A stretch of DNA of 64,000 nucleotides. Source: CAXXOK01 sp963666755. Its GTDB lineage: Bacteria > Bacillota > Clostridia > Christensenellales > Aristaeellaceae. Location of the stretch: the NCBI GenBank assembly GCA_963666755.2, contig CAXXGW010000009.1, positions 2,108,001-2,172,000 of the forward strand, in the 5' to 3' direction. The notes under the pieces were generated by a model, which made no database searches, had not been told where the DNA came from, and saw only the letters and a list, made by a program, of their open reading frames with translations. A program made the position numbers and the translations under genes. This document shows, piece after piece, positions 27,570 to 35,996 of the stretch; position 1 is the first letter of the stretch, and the number at the start of each line of letters is the position of its first letter.

Positions 27570-28463
27570 TCATCTCTCCAGAATATCAGCGAAGAAACCG
27601 ATTGATTTATCAACAAGCGTACCTACAACAACACCTCGATCCATAAGTCGGTTTCCACATTCGCAGCAAGTCTCCGGCAGCAATGCGCAATTGTGGCAAG
27701 CCGCGAGATTGCACGATTCCGGCCCTTGTCCCAGAGATTGAATGCAGACCGGGTCAGAGGAACACCATTCAGCGTTTCGTATAGCATCACAAATGGTGTC
27801 TTCAATATGCCCTTTTGTTCCCCTACGCACCAACCCTCCCAGAGACCCTTCGGAATCACCTGAAGCCGTGTATATCAACACGCCACACATACCGTGTTCG
27901 TTAGTCGTCTTTTCGCAGTAGATTCTCTCCCTGATGGAAGAGCTGCCGTAACCGCATTCAAAGCTCAATTGATTAATGATCAGATGGGCAAATGTGTGTA
28001 TCAGAACATACTCCGGACGCAACACTCCAATTGCATTTTCACCGAACCGGGATTGGCTGTATGCATCCTGCAGGTTTTTTAATCTGCTGACAACTGTGGG
28101 TAGCTGTGCCCATTTGTTCAGTTCATTTGTATTGAATTCAAAGAAAATGCCTTCGCCTTGAACTTGTATTGCTGGAAGCCAGTTCCCATCACCAAGCCGG
28201 AGCATTTTTTTACATTCTGTAATCGTCATTTCTTTTGGCTCAACTCTGGAAAAACCTACAAAAGATCTTGTTTCTTGTAACTTGTGTACCAAGGAAATAC
28301 TAATAAAGTATTTACTGATTGCCGGATCATAGTATGTAATGGGATAGTTTATCGAGTGGAATCGTTGAGAGTCGCCTCCGCTGCTTTTCGTCAGCACTTT
28401 GTACTCCGCAAGACGGTAAGCATCTTCTGTCATGTTTGCGTTCACATCTGGCATTCCTTCCAA
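27570..28463 (-). pseudogene. DUF1998 (DrmB-like) C-terminal fragment
   Basis: The 297 codons show the DUF1998 domain found at the end of DrmB helicase-associated proteins of DISARM phage defence. Visible motifs are LIHTFAHLIINQLSFECGYG, RERIYCE, GVLIYTASGDSEGSLGGLVR, WCSSDPVC and a cysteine cluster CHNCALLPETCCECGNR resembling a zinc site. Family proteins are longer than 600 residues, and the N-terminal part is missing. The frame stays open to about 28588 without a start signal, where it meets an oppositely oriented truncated gene. No other DISARM gene (drmA, drmC, methylase) is in the window, so this is a dead remnant. Other DUF1998 proteins, such as helicase partners, are possible sources. 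Confidence 0.75.
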
Positions 28464-28554
28464 GCCTGCAGAGCGCTGAACGAATGCATTATAGAGAACA
28501 TCCTTGTTGATGTTGTTGGAACTGGCAAGAATATCTATAAACGATGTCTTTGGG

Positions 28555-29145
28555 AATACGCGGTTTGTAGCAAAAACAGTCCAGGATTTTCAGACGCGAT
28601 TGATGACACTGGGCGTGGAAACAGGAGAGCCTCTTCAGATGACCGTGTATAAAGCATCTGAAGCAGACGAACAATACTACAGTGGCATTGAAGAAAGTGA
28701 TGATACAAATTATGTGATCGCATTACCTAGATTCATACAAGGCATTAAATTGATGTCTTGGGGTCAACGACTTCCTGTTGGAGACTACACATATAACGCA
28801 TATATCACACTCTACATAGATCCTCAGGGTATTAGTGATATTCAAATCCCGCTTATGTTTTCTGAACTCCGTCAAGGTTATCAAAACTCTATACTATCGG
28901 TGGATCAAGCGATTGATGCGCTTACAAAACTCCAGTCTGAATCATTTCTTCCTAATGCAGAAGACGGGTCAATGGACGAGATAGAAATAGATCACGTTGT
29001 TTTGGAATATGTACCAATACAGATCAATGACGAATGCACAACGTTTGACCTCATACCTGTGTGGAGCTTCTACTCAAACTATGCGGATGATGATAACCGA
29101 ACTGTTATAAGCCTTAACGCATATTCTGGCGAGCAAGTATTCTAG
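28555..29145 (+). pseudogene. Family X secreted protein, C-terminal fragment
   Basis: The 197 codons match the C-terminal two thirds of the family X proteins at 29887, 52317, 56323 and 57680. They share the DQAIDALTKLQ helix, the LEYVPIQ strand and the closing LIPVWSFYSN...ISLNAYSGE, where a tryptophan strand precedes an Asp/Asn-Ala-x-Ser/Thr-Gly turn reminiscent of PepSY domains. The signal peptide and N-terminal domain are missing. The left edge abuts the truncated DUF1998 gene in opposite orientation near 28550, which looks like a deletion junction. It ends with TAG. It is probably not expressed. Confidence 0.6.
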
Positions 29146-29220
29146 CTTTTGACCGCTTTATTCATGTCACGGTTAACAGTATTTATGCTAAGGGGGGGTG
29201 ATGCCATTGTTCTGAATTGA

Positions 29221-29262
29221 CTTCCTGAATTGGTATAGAGATGGGAGCTTCAATTCAGGAAG
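29221..29262. promoter_or_regulatory. Inverted repeat upstream of secreted peptide
   Basis: CTTCCTGAATTG and CAATTCAGGAAG are perfect 12-bp arms separated by 18 bases, 43 bp upstream of the small secreted protein. No T-run follows. It could be a terminator for the preceding fragment or a leader/operator of the operon. Confidence 0.45.
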
Positions 29263-29305
29263 CCATTGTATAGGTGCTCCTAAATATGATTTTGGAGGGA
29301 TTGCT

Positions 29306-29710
29306 ATGAAACGTTACATCTCAATGCTATTGGTTGCTCTGCTCACGTTGGCTATCTTGACCAGTGCCGCAAGCGCTGCGAGTTTCTCTGTTCCGACCTG
29401 CAATAAAGGAGATGGGGCCGTGCTCTCTGGCGTTGTAACAAAAACAACTGCCATAGGTTCTGCGGCAACCGGAAGCGTCAGTTCCATCACGTCGGGTGCG
29501 AAGTTTATCCTTCGTGTCCGTAAGGATACCGGTTATAAAGCTTCCAACACTGCAACCGTTTCGAGCACATCAAGCTTCTCAATGAGCAGCTTGAAGGATG
29601 GCAATGGCCAGTGGCTACTTCGCAAAGGGTACGACTATAAACTGGCATATACCCACAGCACTGCATCTGGTGTCGACTCCGGCTCCTGTAGCGGCACTTG
29701 GAAACCTTAA
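29306..29710 (+). CDS. Small secreted two-cysteine protein
   Basis: This 134-residue protein has a Sec signal peptide (about residues 1-25, ending ASA before ASFSV). The mature part of about 110 residues is rich in Ser, Thr and Gly, with exactly two cysteines (VPTCNKGDG near the start, SGSCSGTW near the end) that could form one disulfide. No family was recognised; a beta-rich compact fold is likely. GGAGGG precedes the ATG. It heads an operon with a family X protein, two membrane proteins and an ABC ATPase, and is separated from them by a strong stem-loop, a layout typical of bacteriocin or toxin-peptide operons in which the peptide is made in excess. A bacteriocin of the lactococcin 972 kind is a possibility but not shown by sequence. 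Confidence 0.75.
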   Translation: MKRYISMLLVALLTLAILTSAASAASFSVPTCNKGDGAVLSGVVTKTTAIGSAATGSVSSITSGAKFILRVRKDTGYKASNTATVSSTSSFSMSSLKDGNGQWLLRKGYDYKLAYTHSTASGVDSGSCSGTWKP

Positions 29711-29754
29711 CCAGGAGGTTTAATCTGTAAGTCAGGCTAAATTCACGATGATTC

Positions 29755-29798
29755 GGCCTGAATAGCGGACAGCTAGATGAATGTTCGCTATTCAGGCC
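29755..29798 (+). terminator. Stem-loop between peptide and transporter genes
   Basis: GGCCTGAATAGCG and CGCTATTCAGGCC are perfect 13-bp arms that can extend by three more pairs, and T-rich sequence follows. Positioned 45 bp after the small secreted protein, it should act as a partial terminator that lowers expression of the downstream genes. Confidence 0.7.
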
Positions 29799-29886
29799 AT
29801 CATTTGCATTTGTTATTGCTTTTACGCAATGAACTGCCGCATTACGTCGTTGTGGTTTTGGAACAATAAAAATGGAGGTGAAAAGG

Positions 29887-30993
29887 ATGTACATCAAAAA
29901 TAGGAAACTGGCATCTATGTTGGCCTTTCTCATCTGTCTGATAAATGGCCTGTTGACGCCTGCACTGGCTGATAACCGCACTATTACATGGAAGCAGGTT
30001 CAGGAAACGTTAGACTGCGATGGAATCGTCATACGTATTGATGCAATGGCAGATTCCAACACGCCTGCAACTGTCTGCGAATGGCGAACGGAGGGAAAAG
30101 TGTGGACGGAGGAGGGACTCCGCCATATCGTTTCCATTGCTTCACCGGGAGACGAGAACATGCAGAGGCAATCGACAGGTATCGATGACGGTGTCGGGCT
30201 GTTTGACGATTTGGTAGACACCTCCGCCAGCGCAGGCGTCGGGTATTTAAAGATCGAGCATCATGTCAAAGAAGAAGGGCTCGAATATGCGACAGTTCCG
30301 GCGTGGAACACCATCTACCGCAGTGACGAGCCGCTTAAAACGCCGGTTGCTGATTTAGCTTATTTTTCGTATCAATCCGCGCTGGATCAGATCATGCCTG
30401 TGCTGAACATGCTGGACTGCACCATTGGGCCTCCCGCAAATGTGATTGGTTGGGATGCTAAGGCACTGCAGGCGAACTGGGAGCGCTATCATGCCCTGTA
30501 TCCGGAGATCGGCACCAGAACCTGGACGGCGCAGGAAGAATGTTATCAGATCCAATTCCCGGTGTATTATCAGGGCTTACGGCTCAATATGCAAGGTGGC
30601 ATCACCAACCGGGATGATTTAGATAACGTGGGATGCTACATTGCTTTTCTGCTCAACGCGAACGGACTGATCAGCATGGACGCTAATGACTTCTGCATGG
30701 TAAACGGGAAAACAATCACGCAACCTCAGAAAATGTTGACGCTGGCAGAAGCAATCGAATGCTATCGTCAAATGGAAGCGTCAACCCTTTTCACTCAAAC
30801 TCAGGAGAAAACGATCTTCAAAATTCTACCGGAATATCTGGTACTGAAGGACACCCCTTCTGCGAAAGCAACTTACCAACTGATACCGGCGTGGTGTTTC
30901 TACTATCAGATACCTCTGGACGGAGGAACTGATGCCATGGAACTCCGCTACGACGCAATCCATGCCATCACCGGGCAGGCAATTGTATATTGA
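29887..30993 (+). CDS. Family X secreted protein (locus 1)
   Basis: This 368-residue secreted or membrane-tethered protein has unknown function. A Sec signal peptide (about residues 1-27, ending ALA) is followed by an N-terminal domain and a C-terminal domain. The latter closes with LIPAWCFYYQIPLDGG...YDAIHAITGQ. That ending (tryptophan strand, then Asp-Ala-x-x-Gly turn) is shared with the proteins at 52317, 56323 and 57680. GGAGGTG lies 6 bp before the ATG. It is followed by an ABC transporter in the same operon, so it may act outside the membrane as a sensor, chaperone or immunity partner of that transporter. It might belong to the DUF6034-like group, which I cannot verify. Confidence 0.7.
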   Translation: MYIKNRKLASMLAFLICLINGLLTPALADNRTITWKQVQETLDCDGIVIRIDAMADSNTPATVCEWRTEGKVWTEEGLRHIVSIASPGDENMQRQSTGIDDGVGLFDDLVDTSASAGVGYLKIEHHVKEEGLEYATVPAWNTIYRSDEPLKTPVADLAYFSYQSALDQIMPVLNMLDCTIGPPANVIGWDAKALQANWERYHALYPEIGTRTWTAQEECYQIQFPVYYQGLRLNMQGGITNRDDLDNVGCYIAFLLNANGLISMDANDFCMVNGKTITQPQKMLTLAEAIECYRQMEASTLFTQTQEKTIFKILPEYLVLKDTPSAKATYQLIPAWCFYYQIPLDGGTDAMELRYDAIHAITGQAIVY

Positions 30994-31007
30994 AGGAGGC
31001 GGTGTGG

Positions 31008-31772
31008 ATGCAGGGTTGCTTTTCTGCCGATGCCCGCCGTGCTTTTTTAAACCCACGAATGGCGCTGGCCATTCTGATGTGCGCGTCGTTATATCTCTTG
31101 GGCACCGTAAGCGAAATCGGGTCAACCGACCCCTTGTATCTTTTGGATTCTGCAATGAATGTGGGCGCATTCTCTTATCTGATGCCGTTGGTTGCGGCGC
31201 TGCCCTTTTCCGGAAGTTTTTTAGAGGATCGTAAAACCGGATATGTCAGGTTACAGCTACAGCGAGTTACCCCAATGCGATACCTGACTGTTCGCTTCTT
31301 CACGGTTGCCATATCAGGAGCCGTTGCAACGGCGATGGGAATGCTTGTGTTTCTAGCGGTTCTACCGCTTATGCATCCACTGGCTACATTACCGACCAAT
31401 GCGGAAGGTGTCGCCGCGTATCCATACATGCAGGATGTTGTAACGGCAGAAAGCTGGTGTGGATACTTCGCTTTCTACGCCTGTTTACAGGCGATGTCCG
31501 GAATGTTTTGGGCTGGGGTCGCGCTCACGCTATCCACACTGGTGTATCAAGCGCAGATTCTGTACCTAAGCGTAGTCCTGCTAATGGAAATCCTGAACCG
31601 AATTCTGTTTGCCGTGCATTGCGACTCCTTTACATCGCTTGCAACAGGAGCCGTTCAGGCTACGCAGAAAAGTCAGGTTTTAGGTCAATCTTCTCTCATT
31701 TTTCTTGGGCTTACAGTGGGTTGTTATGGGCTCTTCCTGACACTTGGGAAAAGGAGGCTGTCCAATGCGTAG
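31008..31772 (+). CDS. ABC transporter membrane protein (locus 1, first)
   Basis: This 254-residue integral membrane protein has about six hydrophobic helices. There is a short N-terminal cytoplasmic lead (MQGCFSADARRAFLNPRMA) and a cytoplasmic stretch FLEDRKTGYVRLQLQRV, typical of ABC-2 type permeases, where such a loop contacts the ATPase. The ATG follows GGAGGCGG with 8-bp spacing, within 14 bp of the preceding stop. It overlaps the next membrane gene by 8 bp. It probably pairs with that protein and the ATPase as an exporter or LanEFG-like immunity pump; the substrate is unknown. Confidence 0.75.
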   Translation: MQGCFSADARRAFLNPRMALAILMCASLYLLGTVSEIGSTDPLYLLDSAMNVGAFSYLMPLVAALPFSGSFLEDRKTGYVRLQLQRVTPMRYLTVRFFTVAISGAVATAMGMLVFLAVLPLMHPLATLPTNAEGVAAYPYMQDVVTAESWCGYFAFYACLQAMSGMFWAGVALTLSTLVYQAQILYLSVVLLMEILNRILFAVHCDSFTSLATGAVQATQKSQVLGQSSLIFLGLTVGCYGLFLTLGKRRLSNA

Positions 31773-32640
31773 AAACACCATGTTAGGCGTAACGGCCATG
31801 CTGGCGACAAAGCTCCTTCGGGAACCAAAACTCTACCTTGTGATCGCCATGCTCGTGGCAATTTTGGACGAGTATACCAGAGGCGCTCGGCACATCCTGC
31901 TGCAATACCACTTTGGTGTGAATGCGTGGGGAAGCTTCGCCTGCCTGACTTCTTATTCCTACCTGATGCTCTGGGTGGTCGCCGGTTTCCTAATCCTAAT
32001 CTCCGATGTTCCGTTTTCCAGCGAAAACACACTGTTCGAATGCGTTCGCACAACACGAATCCAATCGATTTTAGGCCGCATTTGGTATATTTTGCTGGTC
32101 AGCGTACTTTACACGCTGATGGTCTTTCTTCTAGTCAGCATCGTGCAGTTTGCGTCTCCGCTGCATCCGGATCGATGGGATAAAGCACTGTACACGATGT
32201 CGCGGGGGCAAACGGTGGATGGGGTTTTTCTGAGAATCCCGGCGAGCATCGTAGCCGCCTGTTCCCCGATTGGCGCCTGGGCCGCGGCAAGCGCGCTGCT
32301 AACCACAGTCCTTTTCATGCTCGGGTTGATGATGTTTTCCCTTTCATTGTACATCAACAAGCGGTTTGCTATATGCATTACAGGCTTATGGGCGGCCTTA
32401 GATTTTGCGATTGTCTATATGATGCTTGACCCAATCCTATTCTATGGTTCTCCAATGTCTTGGGCACGACTGGAGTTATTGGTAACCGCCGAATATTATA
32501 CGCAGCAGCCGTCTGTGCGGTATTGTTTGTTGATGCTGTTAGCATTTTCAGGATTATGGATAGCGGCCAGTTGCCTTTTCACTAAAAATCGGAAGTGGTT
32601 TGAACGCAAAATGATTAAAGAAGGGGAGCAAGGATCATGA
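31765..32640 (+). CDS. ABC transporter membrane protein (locus 1, second)
   Basis: This 291-residue integral membrane protein has about six helices (for example YLVIAMLVAILDE, LMLWVVAGFLILI and ILLVSVLYTLMVFLLVSIV). It has the cytoplasmic segment SENTLFECVRTTRIQSILGR, resembling the ATPase-contact region of ABC-2 permeases. AAGGAGG precedes the ATG. The stop TGA shares bases with the ATG of the ATPase gene (ATGA overlap), so the three genes are translationally coupled. Its counterpart in locus 2 is at 54259. Confidence 0.75.
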   Translation: MRRNTMLGVTAMLATKLLREPKLYLVIAMLVAILDEYTRGARHILLQYHFGVNAWGSFACLTSYSYLMLWVVAGFLILISDVPFSSENTLFECVRTTRIQSILGRIWYILLVSVLYTLMVFLLVSIVQFASPLHPDRWDKALYTMSRGQTVDGVFLRIPASIVAACSPIGAWAAASALLTTVLFMLGLMMFSLSLYINKRFAICITGLWAALDFAIVYMMLDPILFYGSPMSWARLELLVTAEYYTQQPSVRYCLLMLLAFSGLWIAASCLFTKNRKWFERKMIKEGEQGS

Positions 32641-33281
32641 ATGACCTAACAGATCTTGTGCTTGGTGATGTAAAGAAGTGTTTTGGTAACCGGATGGTTC
32701 TGGATTCCATATCGCTTCACATGGAGGGAGGGCATATCTACGGCATTGTCGGCGCCAACGGATGCGGCAAAACAGTGCTAATGAAGTGCATCTGTGGGCT
32801 CACGCCGATTGATTCCGGACGTATCACGCTTAGCGGATATCCCGATTCGGAGCCTCCCAAAGGAACCTTTGGGGCAGTGATCGAAACGCCGGGATTTCTT
32901 CCACAGTTTTCGGGTTATGAGAACCTGAAAATCCTCTCCATGCTAAGCCCAATTGCTAAGAAAGGGAGCATCAACAAGGCGATTGATACCATGGGGCTGA
33001 CGGATGTCGCCCGGATGAAGGTTGTGAAGTATTCTCTGGGCATGCGGCAACGGTTGGGCATCGCACAGGCGATTATGGATGATCCTCCCGTTTTACTCTT
33101 GGATGAGCCGATGAACGGTCTGGATCGCGATAGCGTTGACCATACCTATGAATTGCTACTGTGCTTGCGGAATATGGGAAAGGTCATCCTGGTTGCAAGC
33201 CATCATCAGCAAGATATTGATCGGTTATGCGATCAGGTTTACACCATGGAAAATGGGAAACTGAGTGAGATATATCGTTGA
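32637..33281 (+). CDS. ABC transporter ATPase (locus 1)
   Basis: This 214-residue ATP-binding subunit has Walker A GANGCGKT (about residues 40-47), signature YSLGMRQRLG, Walker B VLLLDEP with the D-loop NGLD, and the H-loop VASHH. The short single-domain form resembles BcrA/LanF-type ATPases of peptide-resistance exporters. The ETPGFLPQFSGYENLKIL stretch closely matches the locus 2 ATPase (55135), which supports common descent of the two loci. It energises the two membrane proteins encoded just before it. A terminator hairpin follows at 33288-33316. Confidence 0.9.
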   Translation: MNDLTDLVLGDVKKCFGNRMVLDSISLHMEGGHIYGIVGANGCGKTVLMKCICGLTPIDSGRITLSGYPDSEPPKGTFGAVIETPGFLPQFSGYENLKILSMLSPIAKKGSINKAIDTMGLTDVARMKVVKYSLGMRQRLGIAQAIMDDPPVLLLDEPMNGLDRDSVDHTYELLLCLRNMGKVILVASHHQQDIDRLCDQVYTMENGKLSEIYR

Positions 33282-33287
33282 CAACCA

Positions 33288-33316
33288 GAGCCTGAGACAT
33301 GAAGTCACAGGCTCTT
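33288..33316 (+). terminator. Terminator after ABC locus 1
   Basis: AGAGCCTG and CAGGCTCT form a perfect 8-bp stem with a 13-base loop, 7 bp after the ATPase stop codon. Confidence 0.55.
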
Positions 33317-33367
33317 GCCGCTGGATTCACGCGGCATTGAGAGGCGCGCAATCCATCTGTTTTTGCA

Positions 33368-33521
33368 TCAAGGTCGCCAATCGCCTAAATCAAACTCCTG
33401 TCTGGCGTAATCTAACACAAACTGCCCGGTGGAGGCATCCATGCGCAGCTCATACCTATGCTTGAAAAAACCATGCCAGATTGCTTTGCGCGGATTATCA
33501 TGTGGAATACATTGATGACAT
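33368..33521 (-). pseudogene. PepSY-like C-terminal remnant
   Basis: About 50 codons end with RYELRMDASTGQFVLDYARQ, the closing strand and Asp-Ala-x-Thr-Gly turn of PepSY-type domains. The upstream part of the gene is replaced by the OrfA-like repeat unit that begins at 33522, and the frame simply continues into the repeat. It converges on the ABC operon. It is a relic of a PepSY or family X-like protein cut by insertion of the repeat unit. Confidence 0.5.
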
Positions 33522-34144
33522 AAAGAAAACCTCCATGCTGTATGACTGCACCACAGCATGGGGGAGAATTGTATCGAAAAGATATGAGGTAGACTCAATG
33601 TTCCTCCCCTAAGACTGCGGCCAACGCAGCCCTGTACTTTACGACAAGGGTACGCAGCGTCATGTTTTCGGCCTCAAGTTGAGCAATCTTTTGTTCCAGG
33701 CTTTTATCCTTCTCCAGAAGGGCACGCGCATCCAGCGTCTCCTTGATCTTCGCAATGCGGTGACCTTTTATGTTTGCAACATCCGGCTGTTGAGTATCTG
33801 CTTCAGAGTGCCACTTATATAGTGTTTGAACCGAAATCTTAAGCGCTTCGGCAGTTTTCGTCACGCCTATAGCATGAATGCTTTTCAGGGCTTCACTTTT
33901 TTGCTCGTTGGTATACCTCATATGTAGTATCCCCTTTCCGCTTTCCTATTAATTGAATTATATGAGTATATTCAAATATCGTCAATGCATTGATTTATCG
34001 AACTAGATTGTTGTGTATGATGCGGGTGATGTGACCATGATTCATGAATTGAAAATTCGTGATTCGGCGGAGAAGATGCGTGACAGTATATGGTATTTAT
34101 GATATACTCATCCAGAAATAACAAGTGATAATTCCTTATTATCC
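33522..34144 (-). repeat. OrfA-like repeat unit, copy 2
   Basis: This is the second copy of the unit at 11650-12273, of nearly identical length (623 bp) and in the same orientation. It contains the CCATGCTGT/ACAGCATGG hairpin, the HTH gene and the upstream region ending TTATTATC. It lies between the PepSY-like remnant and the second AbiE pair. Confidence 0.75.
33595..33921 (-). CDS. Lone IS3 OrfA-like HTH protein (copy 2)
   Basis: This 108-residue paralogue of the protein at 11722-12048 has the same helix-turn-helix (IGVTKTAEALKISVQTLYKW) and coiled coil (IAQLEAENMTLRTLV). Substitutions between the copies are spread outside the helix-turn-helix and the C-terminal ALAAVLGE, and neither has a stop or frameshift, which suggests selection on the protein. 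No integrase partner is present. A terminator-like hairpin follows the stop. Confidence 0.7.
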   Translation of the reverse strand: MRYTNEQKSEALKSIHAIGVTKTAEALKISVQTLYKWHSEADTQQPDVANIKGHRIAKIKETLDARALLEKDKSLEQKIAQLEAENMTLRTLVVKYRAALAAVLGEEH

Positions 34145-34350
34145 TTGCTTCGTGCGCTTAAGTATCACACAAACCTGCGCTTGTATTGTTTATACTTAAT
34201 ATCATGGAAAGTAACTCTTTTTCCGGGTACATTAGCGATGGTTTTATCTCAGTCAGACTCAAATATCTTACAAAATCTAATAAGGTTATTCTGTAGCACA
34301 TGTGAAATGCTACTGCAACCATTACTGAAGCATACCTTGTGTTTATTTCC
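34145..34350. other. AbiE copy 2 upstream spacer
   Basis: AT-rich, with no supported gene; an open frame at 34145-34354 shows no homology and has no ribosome binding site. Confidence 0.3.
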
Positions 34351-34421
34351 TTGACACTATTGATTTTATGACTTATACTCGAACTGCATTAATTCATCTA
34401 TCCAGACGTTTAGTAGATGAA
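34351..34421. promoter_or_regulatory. AbiE copy 2 promoter and operator
   Basis: TTGACA (34351-34356) and TATACT (34374-34379) are 17 bp apart, the same -10 sequence and spacing as AbiE copy 1. TTCATCTA (34393-34400) and TAGATGAA (34414-34421) form perfect inverted arms just downstream of the expected start of transcription. This is consistent with autorepression by AbiEi, but the operator sequence differs from that of copy 1. Confidence 0.6.
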
Positions 34422-34447
34422 AATATGAAGCACAAAGGGTGGGAAAG

Positions 34448-35038
34448 ATGCCAGTCAATCATATCCAACGGGAAAAGAAAGACAGTCCTATACTGAAGAT
34501 GGGCACGCTGCACAAGCGTGGCATTACAGGGCATGTGCTGCAGGAGCGTATCGATTCGGGCAAGATCATTAAGCTCAAACCTGGATATTACGTCTGGGCT
34601 GACCGGATCGCCGAGATGACCGATAACGAGATCGCTACTGCAGTCATCCCGAATGGGACGCTTTATTGTCTATCTGCTGCTGTTGTGTATGATCTGACAA
34701 CCATCATTCCGGATACGGTTTCCATTGCTGTACCCAATACTGGCAGAACCCCGAAACTTCCAGTCTATCCGCCGATTACGCTGACGGCATTCAAGCCGGG
34801 ACTGTTTGAACTGGGGAGAGCAACGATTCAACTGCCACACGGAAACGTGCCAATATATGATCGTGAGCGTACTGTGTGTGACCTGTTCAAACATCGTGAT
34901 GAGATCGGTAAGGATGTAGTTCTTGAGGTGATTCGCAATTATATGCGTGGCGACAAGAACATCCAAAGGCTCTTTCAATACGCGCAACAAATGCGACTGT
35001 TCTCAAAGCTGCAGCCCTATGTGGAGGCACTGGTATGA
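34448..35038 (+). CDS. abiEi: AbiEi-type antitoxin (copy 2)
   Basis: This 196-residue antitoxin-repressor of the AbiEi family has an intact frame. The N-terminal winged-helix domain carries the LKPGYYVWAD turn, and the C-terminal part has the family motif YDRERTVCDLFKHRDEIGKDV. An AAGGGTGGG ribosome binding site precedes the ATG; a GTG 9 bp upstream is an alternative. It overlaps the toxin start by 4 bp. It is clearly divergent from copy 1, so the two pairs were acquired separately rather than duplicated here. With its toxin frame interrupted, it may now act alone as a repressor or as an antitoxin against related toxins. Confidence 0.85.
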   Translation: MPVNHIQREKKDSPILKMGTLHKRGITGHVLQERIDSGKIIKLKPGYYVWADRIAEMTDNEIATAVIPNGTLYCLSAAVVYDLTTIIPDTVSIAVPNTGRTPKLPVYPPITLTAFKPGLFELGRATIQLPHGNVPIYDRERTVCDLFKHRDEIGKDVVLEVIRNYMRGDKNIQRLFQYAQQMRLFSKLQPYVEALV

Positions 35039-35895
35039 GTAAAGCTGACAGTATTAAAGCAAGATTGCTCAACCTTGCGGTTCGGTCCGGAAAAACTAAC
35101 GAATACATACAGACTCACTACTTCATCGAACGGTTGCTTTATCGGTTGTAGGTTTCGCGCTATGCAAATGACTTCGCACTCAAGGGCGGCATATTGCTTC
35201 ATGCGATATTTAATAATCAAGCCAGAGCAACGCGGGATATTGACATGCTTGCCCATCAGATCAGCAATTCACCGAAGCAGATGGTCAAAGTATTTCGTGA
35301 GGTCTGTGCTATATCGGTTGATGATGGTGTGACTTTTGACTTGGATACTATTTCGGCCGAACTAATTACAGAAGATGCTGATTACCCAGGGATCCGGATG
35401 AAGATCCCCAGTTTTCTCGATCGCTCACGAAGCAATGTTCACTTCGATATTGGATTTGGCGATGTGGTCATACCTAACCCTGAACGGATGAGGTATCCAT
35501 CACTGCTGGGCATGGAGGAAGCTGATTTGTGGGTGTAGTCGAAGGAGTCCATCATCGCTGAGAAATTCCATGCTATGGTATATCTGGCACAGGCAAATAG
35601 CAGAATGAAAGATTTTTATGACATAACGATGCTTGCTTCAACATATGATTTTAACGGAATAATTTTGCAAGAAGCCATAGCTAAGACATTGGCTCGGCGT
35701 GCAATGTCTTTGGCAGCCGAGCCAATCGTTTTTGCCAATACTTTTGCTTCTGACAATGATAAGAAAAAGCAATGGACTGCTTGTATTAGACGTATCCGTT
35801 CCGAGGATACGTCTTCTAAACATGAACTCTCCAGAATAAAGGCCTTTCTGGGACCAGTCTCCAAGCCATTACTCATGATACAAACTTCCTTCTGA
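35035..35895 (+). pseudogene. abiEii: AbiEii toxin (copy 2) with two in-frame TAG codons
   Basis: This 286-codon nucleotidyltransferase toxin frame has no frameshift. The stretch FALKGGILLH and ATRDIDML supply the nucleotidyltransferase motifs, and SKESIIAEKFHAM and SRMKDFYDITMLAS are the conserved C-terminal blocks. TAG interrupts it at 35149-35151 (just before the first motif) and at 35536-35538 (where relatives usually have tyrosine before SKES). It starts with ATG inside the antitoxin stop region (ATGA overlap). TAG is also used as a genuine stop in this window, so recoding is unlikely and the toxin is probably inactive. Confidence 0.85.
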
Positions 35896-35996
35896 CCTGC
35901 ACCCATGAGGATAACGCTTGGAAGTAAATACACGTTGAATACTTTACGGTGGATATACACGAAAACAGAAGATATTGAGCGAAGGTATTTACTTAT

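Noticed and set aside
35149..35538. Recoding of TAG as a sense codon, suggested by three in-frame TAGs in accessory genes
   Set aside because: Several sound genes in the window (LacI, alpha/beta hydrolase, a locus 2 membrane protein, family X at 56323) end with TAG, and the three replaced residues would be different (probably Ser, Tyr and Gln), so ordinary nonsense mutations fit better.
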